Program-made: the position numbers and the translations under genes
From: Nevskia soli DSM 19509
Lineage (GTDB): Bacteria; Pseudomonadota; Gammaproteobacteria; Nevskiales; Nevskiaceae
DNA: 64,000 bases
Reading direction: 5' to 3'
NCBI RefSeq assembly: GCF_000711955.1
Contig: NZ_JONR01000009.1
Span: 128,212-192,211 of the forward strand
The notes under the pieces: model-generated
The model's input: the letters and a program-made list of their open reading frames with translations, nothing else
What the model was told of the DNA's origin: nothing
The model's database searches: none
Shown here: positions 26,921 to 35,838 of the stretch, piece after piece
Layout: each line of letters begins with the position of its first letter
Position numbering within the stretch: the stretch's first letter is position 1

Positions 26921-29900
26921 ATGGCCACCAGGGGAACGTCCAACTCGAAGCGTCCGGTGCGCAGCACCGTCCGGTCTGCCAAGCCTGCGGCCAAGTCCAC
27001 TACGCTCAAATCGGTCGCCAGCGTCACAGATCCAAAAGACCTCGATGCCCTGCTGCGCTATGCCGCGGCCAATCCAGGCTCGCGCCAGAAGTTGCTGCCG
27101 ACGGCCGAGGCCGCATACCTGCGCGTCGCGCGCGACTTACGCAAGCGGGCGCAGGCTTTGCCGCCGGCGGCGCGGGCGATGCTGGAGCAACGCTCCAACG
27201 AGCAGTATTTCCGCGCCGTGGTTGCGCGTAATCTGCCCACGCTGTTGCGCCCACCGCGCAAGTCGCCGGTGCCGCCCGCGCAGCCGCAGCAGCCGCTGCT
27301 GCCGTCGGCGCCGCCAGGCGTGCCGCAAAACGTAAAAGCGGTCGCGCATATTGCGTCCGCCAGCGTCAGCTGGGATGCACGTCCCGCGGCCGAACTGGTG
27401 CTCGGCTACACCGTCACACCGCTCATCGGCGGAACCGCGCAAAAGCCGCTCAATGTCGGGCCGGCCACCATCGCAGTGTTTCCAGCATTGACGCCAGGTA
27501 CCGCCTACACCTTCGATGTCCACGCCACCAATCTGGCCGGCAGCAGCGCCGAGGGCGCGTCCAATGCGGTGACGCCGACCGCGTTGTCCGGCAGCGGCGC
27601 CTTTGCGCCTACGCTTCCCGCGCTGTCGTCCGATCCGGTGCTGCTGCTCGACCCGCTGGCGGCGCCGGCGCTACCACTGGTGGAGGCAGCCACGCGCACC
27701 GCCGACAAGTGGCGCTATGAATACGTCAAGGAGCTGGCGATCCGCTCGGCCGGCTCAGCGCTGCAGTTCGAGCAACACATCAGCGAACTGATGCAGCTGG
27801 CGATGGTCAAGGTCACCGCCGCCGAGCAGGTCCTCAACCCCGCATTGATCAATGCGCTCAGCGAAATCAACACGATCAAGGCCTCCCTGGCGGATCTGGG
27901 CTCCTCGCAAGACATCGACTCCCTGCTGCCGTCAATGGCAGACCTCGCTGCACAGGCTCTGCTGCTGCCACGCCTGCTCGAGTTCCTGGCGACGACCAGC
28001 CCAATCGGATTCTGGATCAGCCTGTTCGAGGCAATGATCAGTGACCTGGCGGCCGCAATTTTCGCTGACACCAGCTTCAGCCGCACGCGCAAATTCCTTG
28101 ATCACACGTTCGGCACCGACGCCGGCATCCAGGCAGGCATCAAGGATGCCGCCAAGAAAGCGTTACAGGACCTCGACGCGCAGATCGACGGGATGACCGC
28201 GCCGTTGCGTTCGGCGGTGTCGCAGGTGGTTGCCGGCACCAGCCAGGCCATGGGCGCGGTGTTCGAAAGCTTCGACCTGCCGCTGCTGCTCAACACGCCC
28301 GCCGCGCCTCAGCTTCCCGACGTACCCGACGTCGATCCGTTCCTGCAGCTGCAGTCCGGGCTGGACAGCGAAATCGGCCAGCTCACGGAGAAGATCCGCA
28401 GCGCTGTGCATGATCGCTTGAACGGCCTGCTCAGCGGCAGCGACTCGAGCCTGTTCGTCGCCATCGCTGTCACCTACCTGGTGCTGCCGATCCTGGCTTT
28501 CCTGGTGATCTCGCTGGCCGGCGGCCCGTTCAGCGCGGCACTGCTCGCCGCCGCCGTACTGCTGGCGGTGGAGGAGCTGGTGCATCTGGTGCTGTCCTGG
28601 CTCACCGGCCCGCTGCTGGCCAAGGTCGGCGAGCTCAAAAACGAACTCGGCGACGTCGTGAAGAAAATTCAGCAACTTTTCGCGCGCGCCTCCAACCTCA
28701 TCCTCAACCAAAGTCCGGTGCCGTCGCTCGACATCCTGGCCAACGAGCTGCGCGTGCTGAAAGACCTCGCACCGCAGGCCTACCTGGACGACGCCGCGGC
28801 GCTGCTACGCGATGCGCGCGATGTCGTGCTGCGCAGCGCGCGGGATCTTGCCGGCGCCGCCGAACAAGCGGCCGGTGCGGAGCTGGGCACTGCGTTCGAA
28901 GTGATCCAGGAGCTCTACGACAATCAACTGCCGGCGGCGCCGATGCTGCCTGGAGGCGCCGACTCGGGCCGCTTCGCCGCGGCCGCTTTGCTACGCGACC
29001 TGGGCAAGCTGGAGCAGCAACGCACCACCGTGCAGGACGGCAAGGACCTCGAAGTTACCCACCGGCTGTCGTTGGCGCGGCTGCTAGGCAGCGGCGTTGG
29101 CGGTCTGTTCGGCGATTTCCTGACGCGGCGCGAAGCGGTGATCCACCTGGATGAATCGCAGCTGACCGACCGCATGTTCCCCGGCATGTACCGGGTGCTA
29201 CTCAAGGACATCCGCGTCAGCGGCCTCTTCGCCACCGTGCCCACGCTGCTGGCCTCCACCGGCATTCCGTTGAGCATTACCCACCTTGGGGCTTCGAGCA
29301 CCCGCGTCAAGCGCCGCGCCAACCCTGCGGCGCCGCCGATCGATCTGCCCGACTTCCTGCGCCTGCCCAACCTCGTACCCGGCGATGACGCAGCGGCGGT
29401 CTTCAAGAGCACAGTGCTGTTGCCGGCGGTCGATGCCGCCGTGACCCGGGCATTGCAGGTCGTCTTTCCGACGCTGCCGCTGCAGACCTACGAGATCTAC
29501 GTTCTGGCCTTGCTGGTGGAGATCGTGCTCAAACTGCCGGACCCCATCGGCCTGCAGTACCGCGACAGACTCCTGCAATTCCCGGCGGAGGTGCAGAGCC
29601 AGCTGCATGCGCCCTCCCTGCCCGACGCAGTGGCGGCAGCCGTCGAAGCAGTGCTCTTCATTCCCACCGCCGGCGCCGGCCAGCCTCTGCGCGACGGGCG
29701 CGGCTTCGTCGATCTGGACCTGGTGCGTGCCGCCACCAGATCGGCGTTGATGCAGGCGCCGTGGGGCGACATCCTCGGCATCTTGCTGATCGGCGCTGCC
29801 CACGCCACTCCTGGCGAAATCGTGCCCACCGCCAACCGCGACAGTGCGCGCGACCATTTGATCAATGCGCTGCTCACCGGCGGCGGCAACGCCCTGAGCC

Positions 29901-31150
29901 TGAATGCCACTATCGGGCAAGTATTCGACGATGCGGTGGCGGCCTATCGCAAGCGCATCGCGCGCTGGGGCGGCGCCAGCTTCGAAGAAGATCCAGACCC
30001 GCAGGTGCGCGCGCTCGGTTATGTGCGCCTGGTGCGCGAGGCACCGGCGGAAGCGAGCCTGTTCAACCTGCTGCCCGGCTCGGCGGCAACCCCGCAGTTG
30101 CAGGCACAGGCCCTGAGCAACTCCGCCGAACCGACACCGCTTGGCGCGCTGTCCTCCCTGCAATACCGCCCGTTCGAGAACCGCGGCCTCGATGGCCGCC
30201 TGTTGCTTCGCTTGGAATCCCTTCCCGACGGATTGGCGCAACTCGGCTCACTACTGCCGGCGCAGCTGAGCGACGTGCTCAGCGACGTGCTACTGGAAGT
30301 CACCGTGCGCGGCTGCTACGACCCCGCGCTGGCCGCCGCGGTGCGCGCCAGCCGGCGCGAGGAATCCGGCGTGCTGGCCATGGCGGGCGCTGTGCTTTCG
30401 CCGGCGCGCAACGTCCTGCTGCCCGGCACCAGCCAGCGCGTCGAAGCCGGCATGAGCGAATTGCGCACGGTACACCTGAGCCTGCGTGCGCACCGCGATC
30501 GCAGCCTGCTGGCCTGGGCCACGGCAGCGCAACTGGCGCCCGCCGCCATGCCGAACATCACCGCCCTGCTGGCTGGTTCCGGCGGCACGCCGCTGGCGCC
30601 GTTGACTTCGTTAGTACCCTTTACACCGCTGGAAGCGGTAACGGATTCGCTGCTGGTCAATTTCACCTTCGACAAGACGCCGCTGCCGGTGCTGACCACC
30701 GAGTCCGCGCTGCGCAGCCTCGCCAGTAACCTGCGGCTGGACCCCGCCGCGCTCGGCTTCGCCGACTTCCAGAACGCCGACGCCGGCCTGGTCGGCCTTG
30801 GGATTGCCGTCATCCCCACCGCCGACGGCGCGCGCGCCGGCGGCACGCTGGTCACCGACGCCGAGCCAATGGGCGTGCAGTGGCAGGTAGATGGCCTGCT
30901 GGCGCCGTTGTTCGACGCCGCCCCTACAACGCTTGCCCCGCTGCCTTCGCGCCTGACTATGACGAGCATCTCGCCAATGTCGCCGGTGCGCCTGGCCGAC
31001 CTGTTCAATGCCGGTACGCCGCCCGCAATCCAGGTCGCCATTCCCGCCATCGCATTCGGCGCCAAGCCAATGCTTTACGACGTCATCCTCAGTCTGAGCT
31101 TTCGTGTGCCGCTGCCGGAGGCACCTACGGCGATTGCGGCTGTGAGGTGA
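26921..31150 (+). CDS. 1409-residue protein of unknown function with a fibronectin III-like domain and membrane hairpin
   Basis: I do not recognise this protein. No signal peptide; residues 1-35 are Ser/Lys/Arg-rich. Residues about 133-221 look like a fibronectin type III domain (VPQNVKAVA, SVSWDA, LTPGTAYTFDVHATNLAGSS). Long Ala/Leu-rich helices follow. Residues about 511-568 are strongly hydrophobic and could cross the membrane twice. Residues 700-775 (a beta-rich part with MFPGMYRVLLKDIRVSG) loosely recall the receptor-binding/neuraminidase-like region of Tc insecticidal toxin A subunits, which have LPE..F..DYPGHY.RRIKSVSV; this is only a pattern impression. The ATG at 26921 has a GGGGGAAGC ribosome binding site. 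It stands alone, and codon use looks like the rest of the genome. Confidence 0.75.
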   Translation: MATRGTSNSKRPVRSTVRSAKPAAKSTTLKSVASVTDPKDLDALLRYAAANPGSRQKLLPTAEAAYLRVARDLRKRAQALPPAARAMLEQRSNEQYFRAVVARNLPTLLRPPRKSPVPPAQPQQPLLPSAPPGVPQNVKAVAHIASASVSWDARPAAELVLGYTVTPLIGGTAQKPLNVGPATIAVFPALTPGTAYTFDVHATNLAGSSAEGASNAVTPTALSGSGAFAPTLPALSSDPVLLLDPLAAPALPLVEAATRTADKWRYEYVKELAIRSAGSALQFEQHISELMQLAMVKVTAAEQVLNPALINALSEINTIKASLADLGSSQDIDSLLPSMADLAAQALLLPRLLEFLATTSPIGFWISLFEAMISDLAAAIFADTSFSRTRKFLDHTFGTDAGIQAGIKDAAKKALQDLDAQIDGMTAPLRSAVSQVVAGTSQAMGAVFESFDLPLLLNTPAAPQLPDVPDVDPFLQLQSGLDSEIGQLTEKIRSAVHDRLNGLLSGSDSSLFVAIAVTYLVLPILAFLVISLAGGPFSAALLAAAVLLAVEELVHLVLSWLTGPLLAKVGELKNELGDVVKKIQQLFARASNLILNQSPVPSLDILANELRVLKDLAPQAYLDDAAALLRDARDVVLRSARDLAGAAEQAAGAELGTAFEVIQELYDNQLPAAPMLPGGADSGRFAAAALLRDLGKLEQQRTTVQDGKDLEVTHRLSLARLLGSGVGGLFGDFLTRREAVIHLDESQLTDRMFPGMYRVLLKDIRVSGLFATVPTLLASTGIPLSITHLGASSTRVKRRANPAAPPIDLPDFLRLPNLVPGDDAAAVFKSTVLLPAVDAAVTRALQVVFPTLPLQTYEIYVLALLVEIVLKLPDPIGLQYRDRLLQFPAEVQSQLHAPSLPDAVAAAVEAVLFIPTAGAGQPLRDGRGFVDLDLVRAATRSALMQAPWGDILGILLIGAAHATPGEIVPTANRDSARDHLINALLTGGGNALSLNATIGQVFDDAVAAYRKRIARWGGASFEEDPDPQVRALGYVRLVREAPAEASLFNLLPGSAATPQLQAQALSNSAEPTPLGALSSLQYRPFENRGLDGRLLLRLESLPDGLAQLGSLLPAQLSDVLSDVLLEVTVRGCYDPALAAAVRASRREESGVLAMAGAVLSPARNVLLPGTSQRVEAGMSELRTVHLSLRAHRDRSLLAWATAAQLAPAAMPNITALLAGSGGTPLAPLTSLVPFTPLEAVTDSLLVNFTFDKTPLPVLTTESALRSLASNLRLDPAALGFADFQNADAGLVGLGIAVIPTADGARAGGTLVTDAEPMGVQWQVDGLLAPLFDAAPTTLAPLPSRLTMTSISPMSPVRLADLFNAGTPPAIQVAIPAIAFGAKPMLYDVILSLSFRVPLPEAPTAIAAVR

Positions 31151-31192
31151 GCTTTGCCCGGACCTGCGGTCGTAGAGCGCGGCTTTGAAGGG

Positions 31193-31618
31193 TTAGTATC
31201 TGCTGGACCAAGTGAGTGTTACCGATGTCTCTGGTCGGCCAGCTGAAAATATGCAGACGTGCGACCGGCTCGGCCGTGCAACGCTTTGCGCGAGTGCTTG
31301 ATTCGCACCTCCGATCTTGGAGGTGCTGAACCAGACCGGTTGAGGGCTTTCGTGAGGCGGTTCGACTGCCGCCCTCTCCGCAGCCCGGATGAGGTCGTCG
31401 ATCTCCGCCGCGGAATACCGCTTCGTCACCTCGGGGCCTTGTGCCCCAATGGGTCTTGGTGGCCCTCGACGCTCACCCCTGCCCGGCGCAAGCGCCGACC
31501 GAAGGTGTGCTTGAGATCGTGCACCCGAGTGTCATGGAAGCCCTTTGGCACCTCGGTACCCCGCACGAGCGGCAGATGGCGGGCGCGCCCAAGCCATTTT
31601 CTGAACGGAGCACGCGAT
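31193..31618 (-). pseudogene. Tyrosine recombinase (integrase) C-terminal remnant with one-base deletion
   Basis: Read on the minus strand from about 31618: GFHDTRVHDLKHTFGRRLRR, AGVSVEGHQDPLGHKAP, then one base is missing near 31430 and the match resumes one frame over with VTKRYSAAEIDDLIRAAER. This is the catalytic C-terminus of phage-type integrases (HxLRHT box with Arg to Lys, LGH box, then the Tyr in TKRYS). The N-terminal two-thirds is gone, cut at the end of the serine protease gene. It marks an old integration event. Confidence 0.8.
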
Positions 31619-32349
31619 CAGTGTTCCGTCAGGGTCAACAGGATGTCGGCATACCAGACACAGTTCAAGCCGAGGGCTTCATCCAGCTTCAGGTCTCGGG
31701 TGCCGATGTCGAATCGGGCCGAGTGGATCCCGAGCAGGATCCACGGCAAATCGCCATGCGATAAATTCGATGCTGCGGCGCGCATTACGACCGGCGCTCC
31801 GCTGGTTCCGCGGTGCGTGCGGGCGTCGGTGAGAAAATAGCCCACCCCTTGAAAGCGCAGCCCATAGGATGAGGACACAATCGCCTGACGTACTACCGGC
31901 ATATGATGCAGGGTGTCATGAAACCCGAGTGGAAATCCTACTACCAACAACGGTGTTCCAACTTCTACGTGATCGATGGAACTTGGCAGGTGCTCAGGTG
32001 TGAAGGCTCGGTAGACTGTTGTTTTAGGCAGTGCCGCGCGATCGATTTCGATGGCCGCCACATCGATTCCGCCAGCCCTGTCGATGCCCTGACGCCAGAC
32101 GGCATGGCCGTCGCGGTACAGGGGCATGGAGAAGCCCGTCGACTCGGCGAGATTCTGGGGATTGACATGCAATTCGATCTCGATACGGTCGGGGAAATGC
32201 CCGCTGGCTTCGTCGACCAAAACGTGCCGGCTCGTTACCAGGAACAACCGTTGGCCACGCTCGAAGAAAAAACTGCTGGCGTTCGTCAGAGGCTTCTGCC
32301 GATTGAAAGTGAGAATGCGTGCCGCGGTAAGAAGTATGGATTCGATCAT
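31618..32349 (-). CDS. Trypsin-like serine protease domain protein
   Basis: 243 residues. The chymotrypsin-fold triad can be read: His42 in LVTSRHVLVDE, Asp96 in GGIDVAAIEID, Ser183 in RGTSGAPVV. No signal peptide or PDZ domain, so it is probably cytosolic and not DegP-like. The ATG at 32349 lies 14 bases after a receiver-domain gene on the same strand. Its stop abuts the integrase remnant. Substrate unknown. Confidence 0.8.
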   Translation of the reverse strand: MIESILLTAARILTFNRQKPLTNASSFFFERGQRLFLVTSRHVLVDEASGHFPDRIEIELHVNPQNLAESTGFSMPLYRDGHAVWRQGIDRAGGIDVAAIEIDRAALPKTTVYRAFTPEHLPSSIDHVEVGTPLLVVGFPLGFHDTLHHMPVVRQAIVSSSYGLRFQGVGYFLTDARTHRGTSGAPVVMRAAASNLSHGDLPWILLGIHSARFDIGTRDLKLDEALGLNCVWYADILLTLTEH

Positions 32350-32363
32350 GGCGGACCACGGGA

Positions 32364-32786
32364 TTACCCGGCGTGTGCATGGGCCGATCGTGCGAATGCT
32401 TCGATGAAAATGGCCCGGGCGGCGATGGCGGTTTCGATCGCCCCTACCAGTTCCTCGTCCCAGAAAGGAGCGTGCAGCACCGCCAGGGCGCCGACGGCGA
32501 TGGCTTGGTCCGACAGCGGGGTCACCCGCTCTTCGCCTATGGCGATGACGGGTATAGCCAAGCCCAGGATATCCATCGCTTTCAGCAGTTGCACGCCGTG
32601 CATGTCCAGCAGGCTGAGTTCGGTCAGCAGGGCATCAGGCTGCTCGCGCACCATGGCTTCGAGGCACTGCTGTGCGGAGGCAAAGGCATCAATGCGCCAA
32701 CCGGAGGCGTCGGCCAGCGGACGTATCGCAGCCAGCATCCTGTCGTCATCGTGAACGAAGAAAATCAAGGGCTGCCGCGTACGCAT
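32364..32786 (-). CDS. Degenerate response-regulator receiver protein
   Basis: 140 residues from the ATG at 32786 (an ATG at 32813 lacks a ribosome binding site). The fold pattern is that of a CheY/FixJ-like receiver: IFFVHDDDRMLAAI keeps the acidic pocket, but the phospho-acceptor site reads LLTELSLLDMHG, with Glu where Asp is expected, the Thr/Ser switch is Gly (IAIGEE) and the KPF lysine is replaced (LHAPF). There is no output domain. The protease gene follows by 14 bases, so the two act together; a phosphorylation-independent adaptor is the likely reading. Confidence 0.75.
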   Translation of the reverse strand: MRTRQPLIFFVHDDDRMLAAIRPLADASGWRIDAFASAQQCLEAMVREQPDALLTELSLLDMHGVQLLKAMDILGLAIPVIAIGEERVTPLSDQAIAVGALAVLHAPFWDEELVGAIETAIAARAIFIEAFARSAHAHAG

Positions 32787-32813
32787 TGAAATTCTCTGCG
32801 GTTGGATTTCCAT

Positions 32814-33377
32814 GGGTCAAATCGAACGCAACGCCTTGCATTGAGCCAGAACTGTGCCTTGTTAATTTTTGACCCTCGGCGGGCACTCCTTCAGTTCGCT
32901 TCCACACAATGTTGCATCACCATTCGCCGCTTGTCAGCGCGAGTAGACCGGCGGTTTGGTATAGGGACGGAGGCTTGGCCGGGCTGGTTCGTTACGCCAG
33001 GAGCGCACAGCAAGATCAAGCACGTAGCTTGAGTCGAAGCGCACAATGACGATACGGCAAAAGTGCTCAACGATTTCATTCAGACGTCCGAGGGCATTGT
33101 GAAGGGATACGGTGAAGCGGCCAAAACGTGAGCAAGACGGATCCCGTCATTCGCACCAAGCACGGCGGCTCTGAGCCACCCACTCCTGCTCGACCTGTGG
33201 AACTCATTGTGTGTGCGCGGCATTGAATTGCCCTCGTTACCAGTGATCGTATGGGTGAACCGCCCCGGAGAGCTCGGAGGCTGCAGCATTCCAGAGAATG
33301 GAGCCAGGCCGCGTCCATGTAGTTGTCTCGGCGCGGCAGAACAGGCGCATCTTCAGCACCAGGGGCACGATCAACGC
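32814..33377. other. Gene-poor stretch with an antitoxin-like relic
   Basis: No intact gene is supported. Around 32925-33005 on the plus strand the frame reads RRLSARVDRRFGIGTEAWPG, which aligns without gaps to the C-terminal helix of HigA-type antitoxins (AlRlerafGtgaeaWl). A related degenerate copy lies at 53288-53352. The rest shows nothing recognisable. Confidence 0.35.
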
Positions 33378-33692
33378 CTATTCGGCGTCCGGGATTTTCT
33401 GCATTGATGTTGCGTCGCGCTCGTGCACCATCTGTTCCGGTGTGCCGCCGTCATGGACATGCTCGATATCCGCATCAATGGGCGGCATCGACTCGATCTC
33501 CGGAAATGCTCTTGGTGAAGCATTGGCCTCTGATGAGTCGAGATCGTCCCCATCGGGCGACGCCCGATCTTGCCCTGCCTCCTCCGTTGTTGCGCCTCCA
33601 GACAGGGGCGGATGCAATGCCTTTTGGTGGAAACGTGGAACGGCAGCCCGCCGAGGTTTCCGATGCCAGCTTTGTTTTCCGGTCTTGCTCAT
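33378..33692 (-). CDS. 104-residue hydrophilic protein, unknown
   Basis: The ATG at 33692 has a strong ribosome binding site (GGAGGAGAGCAG). The product has a basic N-terminal 25 residues and an acidic, Ser/Asp/Glu-rich, probably disordered remainder (DGDDLDSSEANAS, HVHDGGTPEQMVHERD). No family recognised. It is isolated on the minus strand in an eroded region, so its conservation needs homologues to confirm. Confidence 0.5.
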   Translation of the reverse strand: MSKTGKQSWHRKPRRAAVPRFHQKALHPPLSGGATTEEAGQDRASPDGDDLDSSEANASPRAFPEIESMPPIDADIEHVHDGGTPEQMVHERDATSMQKIPDAE

Positions 33693-33728
33693 CTGCTCTC
33701 CTCCGTACCGCTGGGCTCCCTGCCGACG

Positions 33729-33887
33729 TTACCGAACAAACAAAGCAGGTTTGCCTCCATCTATTCGTCGAATGCCCCACCCGTACCGCAGGGCGAGCAT
33801 TTCGTCGGCTAGCTTCCTGACCTCGCCGTGCCGGAACATGAACATCTTCAGTGGATAGGTATCCCCTTCGGTCCTGATGCGTGGCCC
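33729..33887 (-). other. Possible gene fragment or very short gene
   Basis: A minus-strand frame ending at 33729 reads protein-like residues EGDTYPLKMFMFRHGEV then RKLADEMLALRYGWGIRRI and stops after PALFVR. The only ATGs (33845, 33839) give 37-39 codons without a ribosome binding site, and an in-frame stop lies at 33888-33890. It could be the 3' end of a broken gene. The rest of 33693-34019 shows nothing. Confidence 0.3.
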
Positions 33888-34019
33888 CTAGCCGCAGATC
33901 AGGAACGGATCTGAACCATTACTCTCGATCATCAGCCGAAGCATTTTCTTCAGACCGGGCAGACTACATTTACATTGAAGACCCACGGTTTCCGGCAACG
34001 TCCAGGCATGGCGTGGACA

Positions 34020-34334
34020 TCACTTACGCAGGCTATGCTGGAAGATGCGATCGGACTTCTCGCTGGCCGCCTTCGCGTCGGCTGCGGCCTGCTCGGCCTT
34101 CTGGTTTGCCGCCTGCGCCGCGGCGGCAGCGCGGTTGGCTTCCTCCCCCGCGACATTGACGCTCTCCTGCGCGGCTTGGGCGATGTCCAAGGCCTGTTTG
34201 GCCATGGTCTTGGCAGAATCGGAGTCTTGCGAAGCGCGGACCAGCAGTGCCCGATCCTGGTCACTGAGCGTGGCGCAGCCGCCAAGGAGGGCAACGAACA
34301 GAAACGCGGCGATTGTCGGTTTACAGGTGCGCAT
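34020..34334 (-). CDS. Lpp/OprI-like alanine-zipper lipoprotein
   Basis: 104 residues. Signal peptide with lipobox LGGC (Cys20), then a heptad Ala-rich helix (residues about 30-95: AKTMAKQALDIAQAA, EEANRAAAAAQAANQKAEQ) and a C-terminal Arg-Lys. In Lpp and OprI the terminal Lys is joined to peptidoglycan. The ATG at 34334 has AAGGA at proper spacing. The L,D-transpeptidase gene just upstream on the same strand would be the matching enzyme. A near-FNR site lies 65 bases upstream of the start. Confidence 0.82.
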   Translation of the reverse strand: MRTCKPTIAAFLFVALLGGCATLSDQDRALLVRASQDSDSAKTMAKQALDIAQAAQESVNVAGEEANRAAAAAQAANQKAEQAAADAKAASEKSDRIFQHSLRK

Positions 34335-34398
34335 GATTTATTCCTTTGTTTATGAACAGAACTCCAATTAACTTTAACGGCGATAGGCCGACGTTAAA

Positions 34399-34412
34399 AT
34401 GATCTGGATCAA
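34399..34412. promoter_or_regulatory. FNR/ANR-type operator, 9 of 10
   Basis: ATGATCTGGATCAA, one mismatch in the first half-site. It overlaps the L,D-transpeptidase stop and lies 65 bases upstream of the Lpp-like gene. Confidence 0.55.
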
Positions 34413-35356
34413 CGGCGCGGCGACGTGACCTGAACCGGCACTCCACGCATCTGCTGCACCGTAATGTAGACGGTCTCCCAATTGATCCGCGCAGCCTCGG
34501 AACCCGCCACCGCGGCCAGCGATGCCTCTACTTCACCTTCGGCAATAGGCTCCGGCGTCTGCCCGGATTCCAGGGCATCGGCGCCCGCCTGGCCGGAATG
34601 GACCTCCAGAAACAGTTCTCCGCCGGACCACCCCGCCTTGAAGCGCTGATCGACCACCGTGACGGGAGTTCCGACACCAACCCGCGCAAAGAGCCACGCG
34701 ATGTCTTCCGGGTACAGGCGGATGCATCCGTGACTGTCACGCCGTCCGATGCTGTACGGCCTGTTGGTACCGTGGATGGCGTAGCCACGCCATCCGAGAT
34801 AGAGAGCGTAGTCGCCCATCGGGTTGTCTGGACCCGCCGGGACCGATAACGGAAGATCCGGATTCTCCGCGCGCTCCGACGGCGTGGGCACCCAGACCGG
34901 ATGATTGGCCTTCATGTCCACCCGCGTGCGCCCTTGCGGCGTCTGCCAACCCGCGCGGCCGACCCCGATCGGAAAACTCCGGGTTTCAGATTCATCCTGA
35001 GGGTAAAAGTACAGCCTCAGTTCAGCGAGATTGATGACAATGCCCGTTCGCTGTGCCGCCGGCAGCACGTGTTGCCCGGGCACGAGCAAGCTCGTGCCGG
35101 GCGGCGGTAACCAGGGATCGACACCCGGATTGGCGGCCATGAGTTCGGCAAAGCCGAGGTCGAAGCGTCGCGCGATATCCAACAGCGTGTCCCCGCGCTG
35201 GACCGAATAGGTGGAAGTCTTACCCATCAGGTCGTCCGCGCCGCACGGCAAGCAAGGACCAAGCATGAGCACTACCGACGCGAGCCAAGCGCTCCAGAAC
35301 ACCTTCCGCACGCTAGTTGCAGCACCAAGCCACGAAGTTGAGGGCAAGGCCGACAT
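34409..35356 (-). CDS. L,D-transpeptidase with LysM domain (ErfK/YbiS type)
   Basis: 315 residues. Signal or anchor segment at about 18-40 (VFWSAWLASVVLMLG), LysM domain at 49-95 (YSVQRGDTLLDIARRFDL), then the YkuD catalytic domain with HGTNRPYSIG and the active site SHGCIRL (His209, Cys211). Enzymes of this type link lipoprotein to peptidoglycan or form 3-3 cross-links in the periplasm. The C-terminal 60 residues are an extra tail. The ATG at 35356 is chosen because it precedes the signal segment. It pairs with the Lpp-like gene 74 bases downstream. Confidence 0.9.
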   Translation of the reverse strand: MSALPSTSWLGAATSVRKVFWSAWLASVVLMLGPCLPCGADDLMGKTSTYSVQRGDTLLDIARRFDLGFAELMAANPGVDPWLPPPGTSLLVPGQHVLPAAQRTGIVINLAELRLYFYPQDESETRSFPIGVGRAGWQTPQGRTRVDMKANHPVWVPTPSERAENPDLPLSVPAGPDNPMGDYALYLGWRGYAIHGTNRPYSIGRRDSHGCIRLYPEDIAWLFARVGVGTPVTVVDQRFKAGWSGGELFLEVHSGQAGADALESGQTPEPIAEGEVEASLAAVAGSEAARINWETVYITVQQMRGVPVQVTSPRR

Positions 35357-35421
35357 AGCTTCCCAGAATATTTTTCCTACCACGCCTCGAATGGCCGGCC
35401 CACTCTGCGCAATGATCCGGG

Positions 35422-35838
35422 TCAAAGCCGCTCCGCCGGCTGAAGGTTTCGTTGGCCCTCGCGGCTGCTTGGCCGCAGCGCTGAGTGGGCAATGCCCTCC
35501 GCAGCGGACGTTTTCGAAGGACGGCGGGCCAGCGGGAATATGTCGTGCTCGATAAGTCCCGCAAACAAATCCTGCGCACCTGCGGATTCCATGAACACAT
35601 AGGCCGGCTCGTAACTCCGTCCCAAGTCCAAGAAGATTACGCCCATGCCATCGGGACCGGCATCCGCGTAGCAAGCAGCTGCGATGTCGCTCCAGGCGAA
35701 ATTCCGGTTGCGCCCGACCTGCAAGGGCATGCAAAGGCGCACCGAATGCCTGTCGCATTCGACTCTGCCAAGGTTCGCCGGCGGGGTGCGCTGGCAGATC
35801 TCCACGCTCAGAGCCGAAACCTTGGCCAGAAACTCCAT
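35422..35838 (-). CDS. 138-residue protein, unknown
   Basis: The ATG at 35838 has GGAG six bases upstream. The product is soluble, with no signal peptide or membrane segment; a compact middle part (YADAGPDGMGVIFLDLG, AGAQDLFAGLIEHDIFPLA) looks folded and the last 30 residues are polar. No family recognised. It precedes the L,D-transpeptidase on the same strand with 65 bases between, so they may be co-transcribed. Confidence 0.5.
   Translation of the reverse strand: MEFLAKVSALSVEICQRTPPANLGRVECDRHSVRLCMPLQVGRNRNFAWSDIAAACYADAGPDGMGVIFLDLGRSYEPAYVFMESAGAQDLFAGLIEHDIFPLARRPSKTSAAEGIAHSALRPSSREGQRNLQPAERL

Noticed and set aside
31305..31326. GCACCTCC/GGAGGTGC hairpin considered as an attachment site
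   Set aside because: It lies inside the frame of the integrase remnant tail and no second copy was seen.
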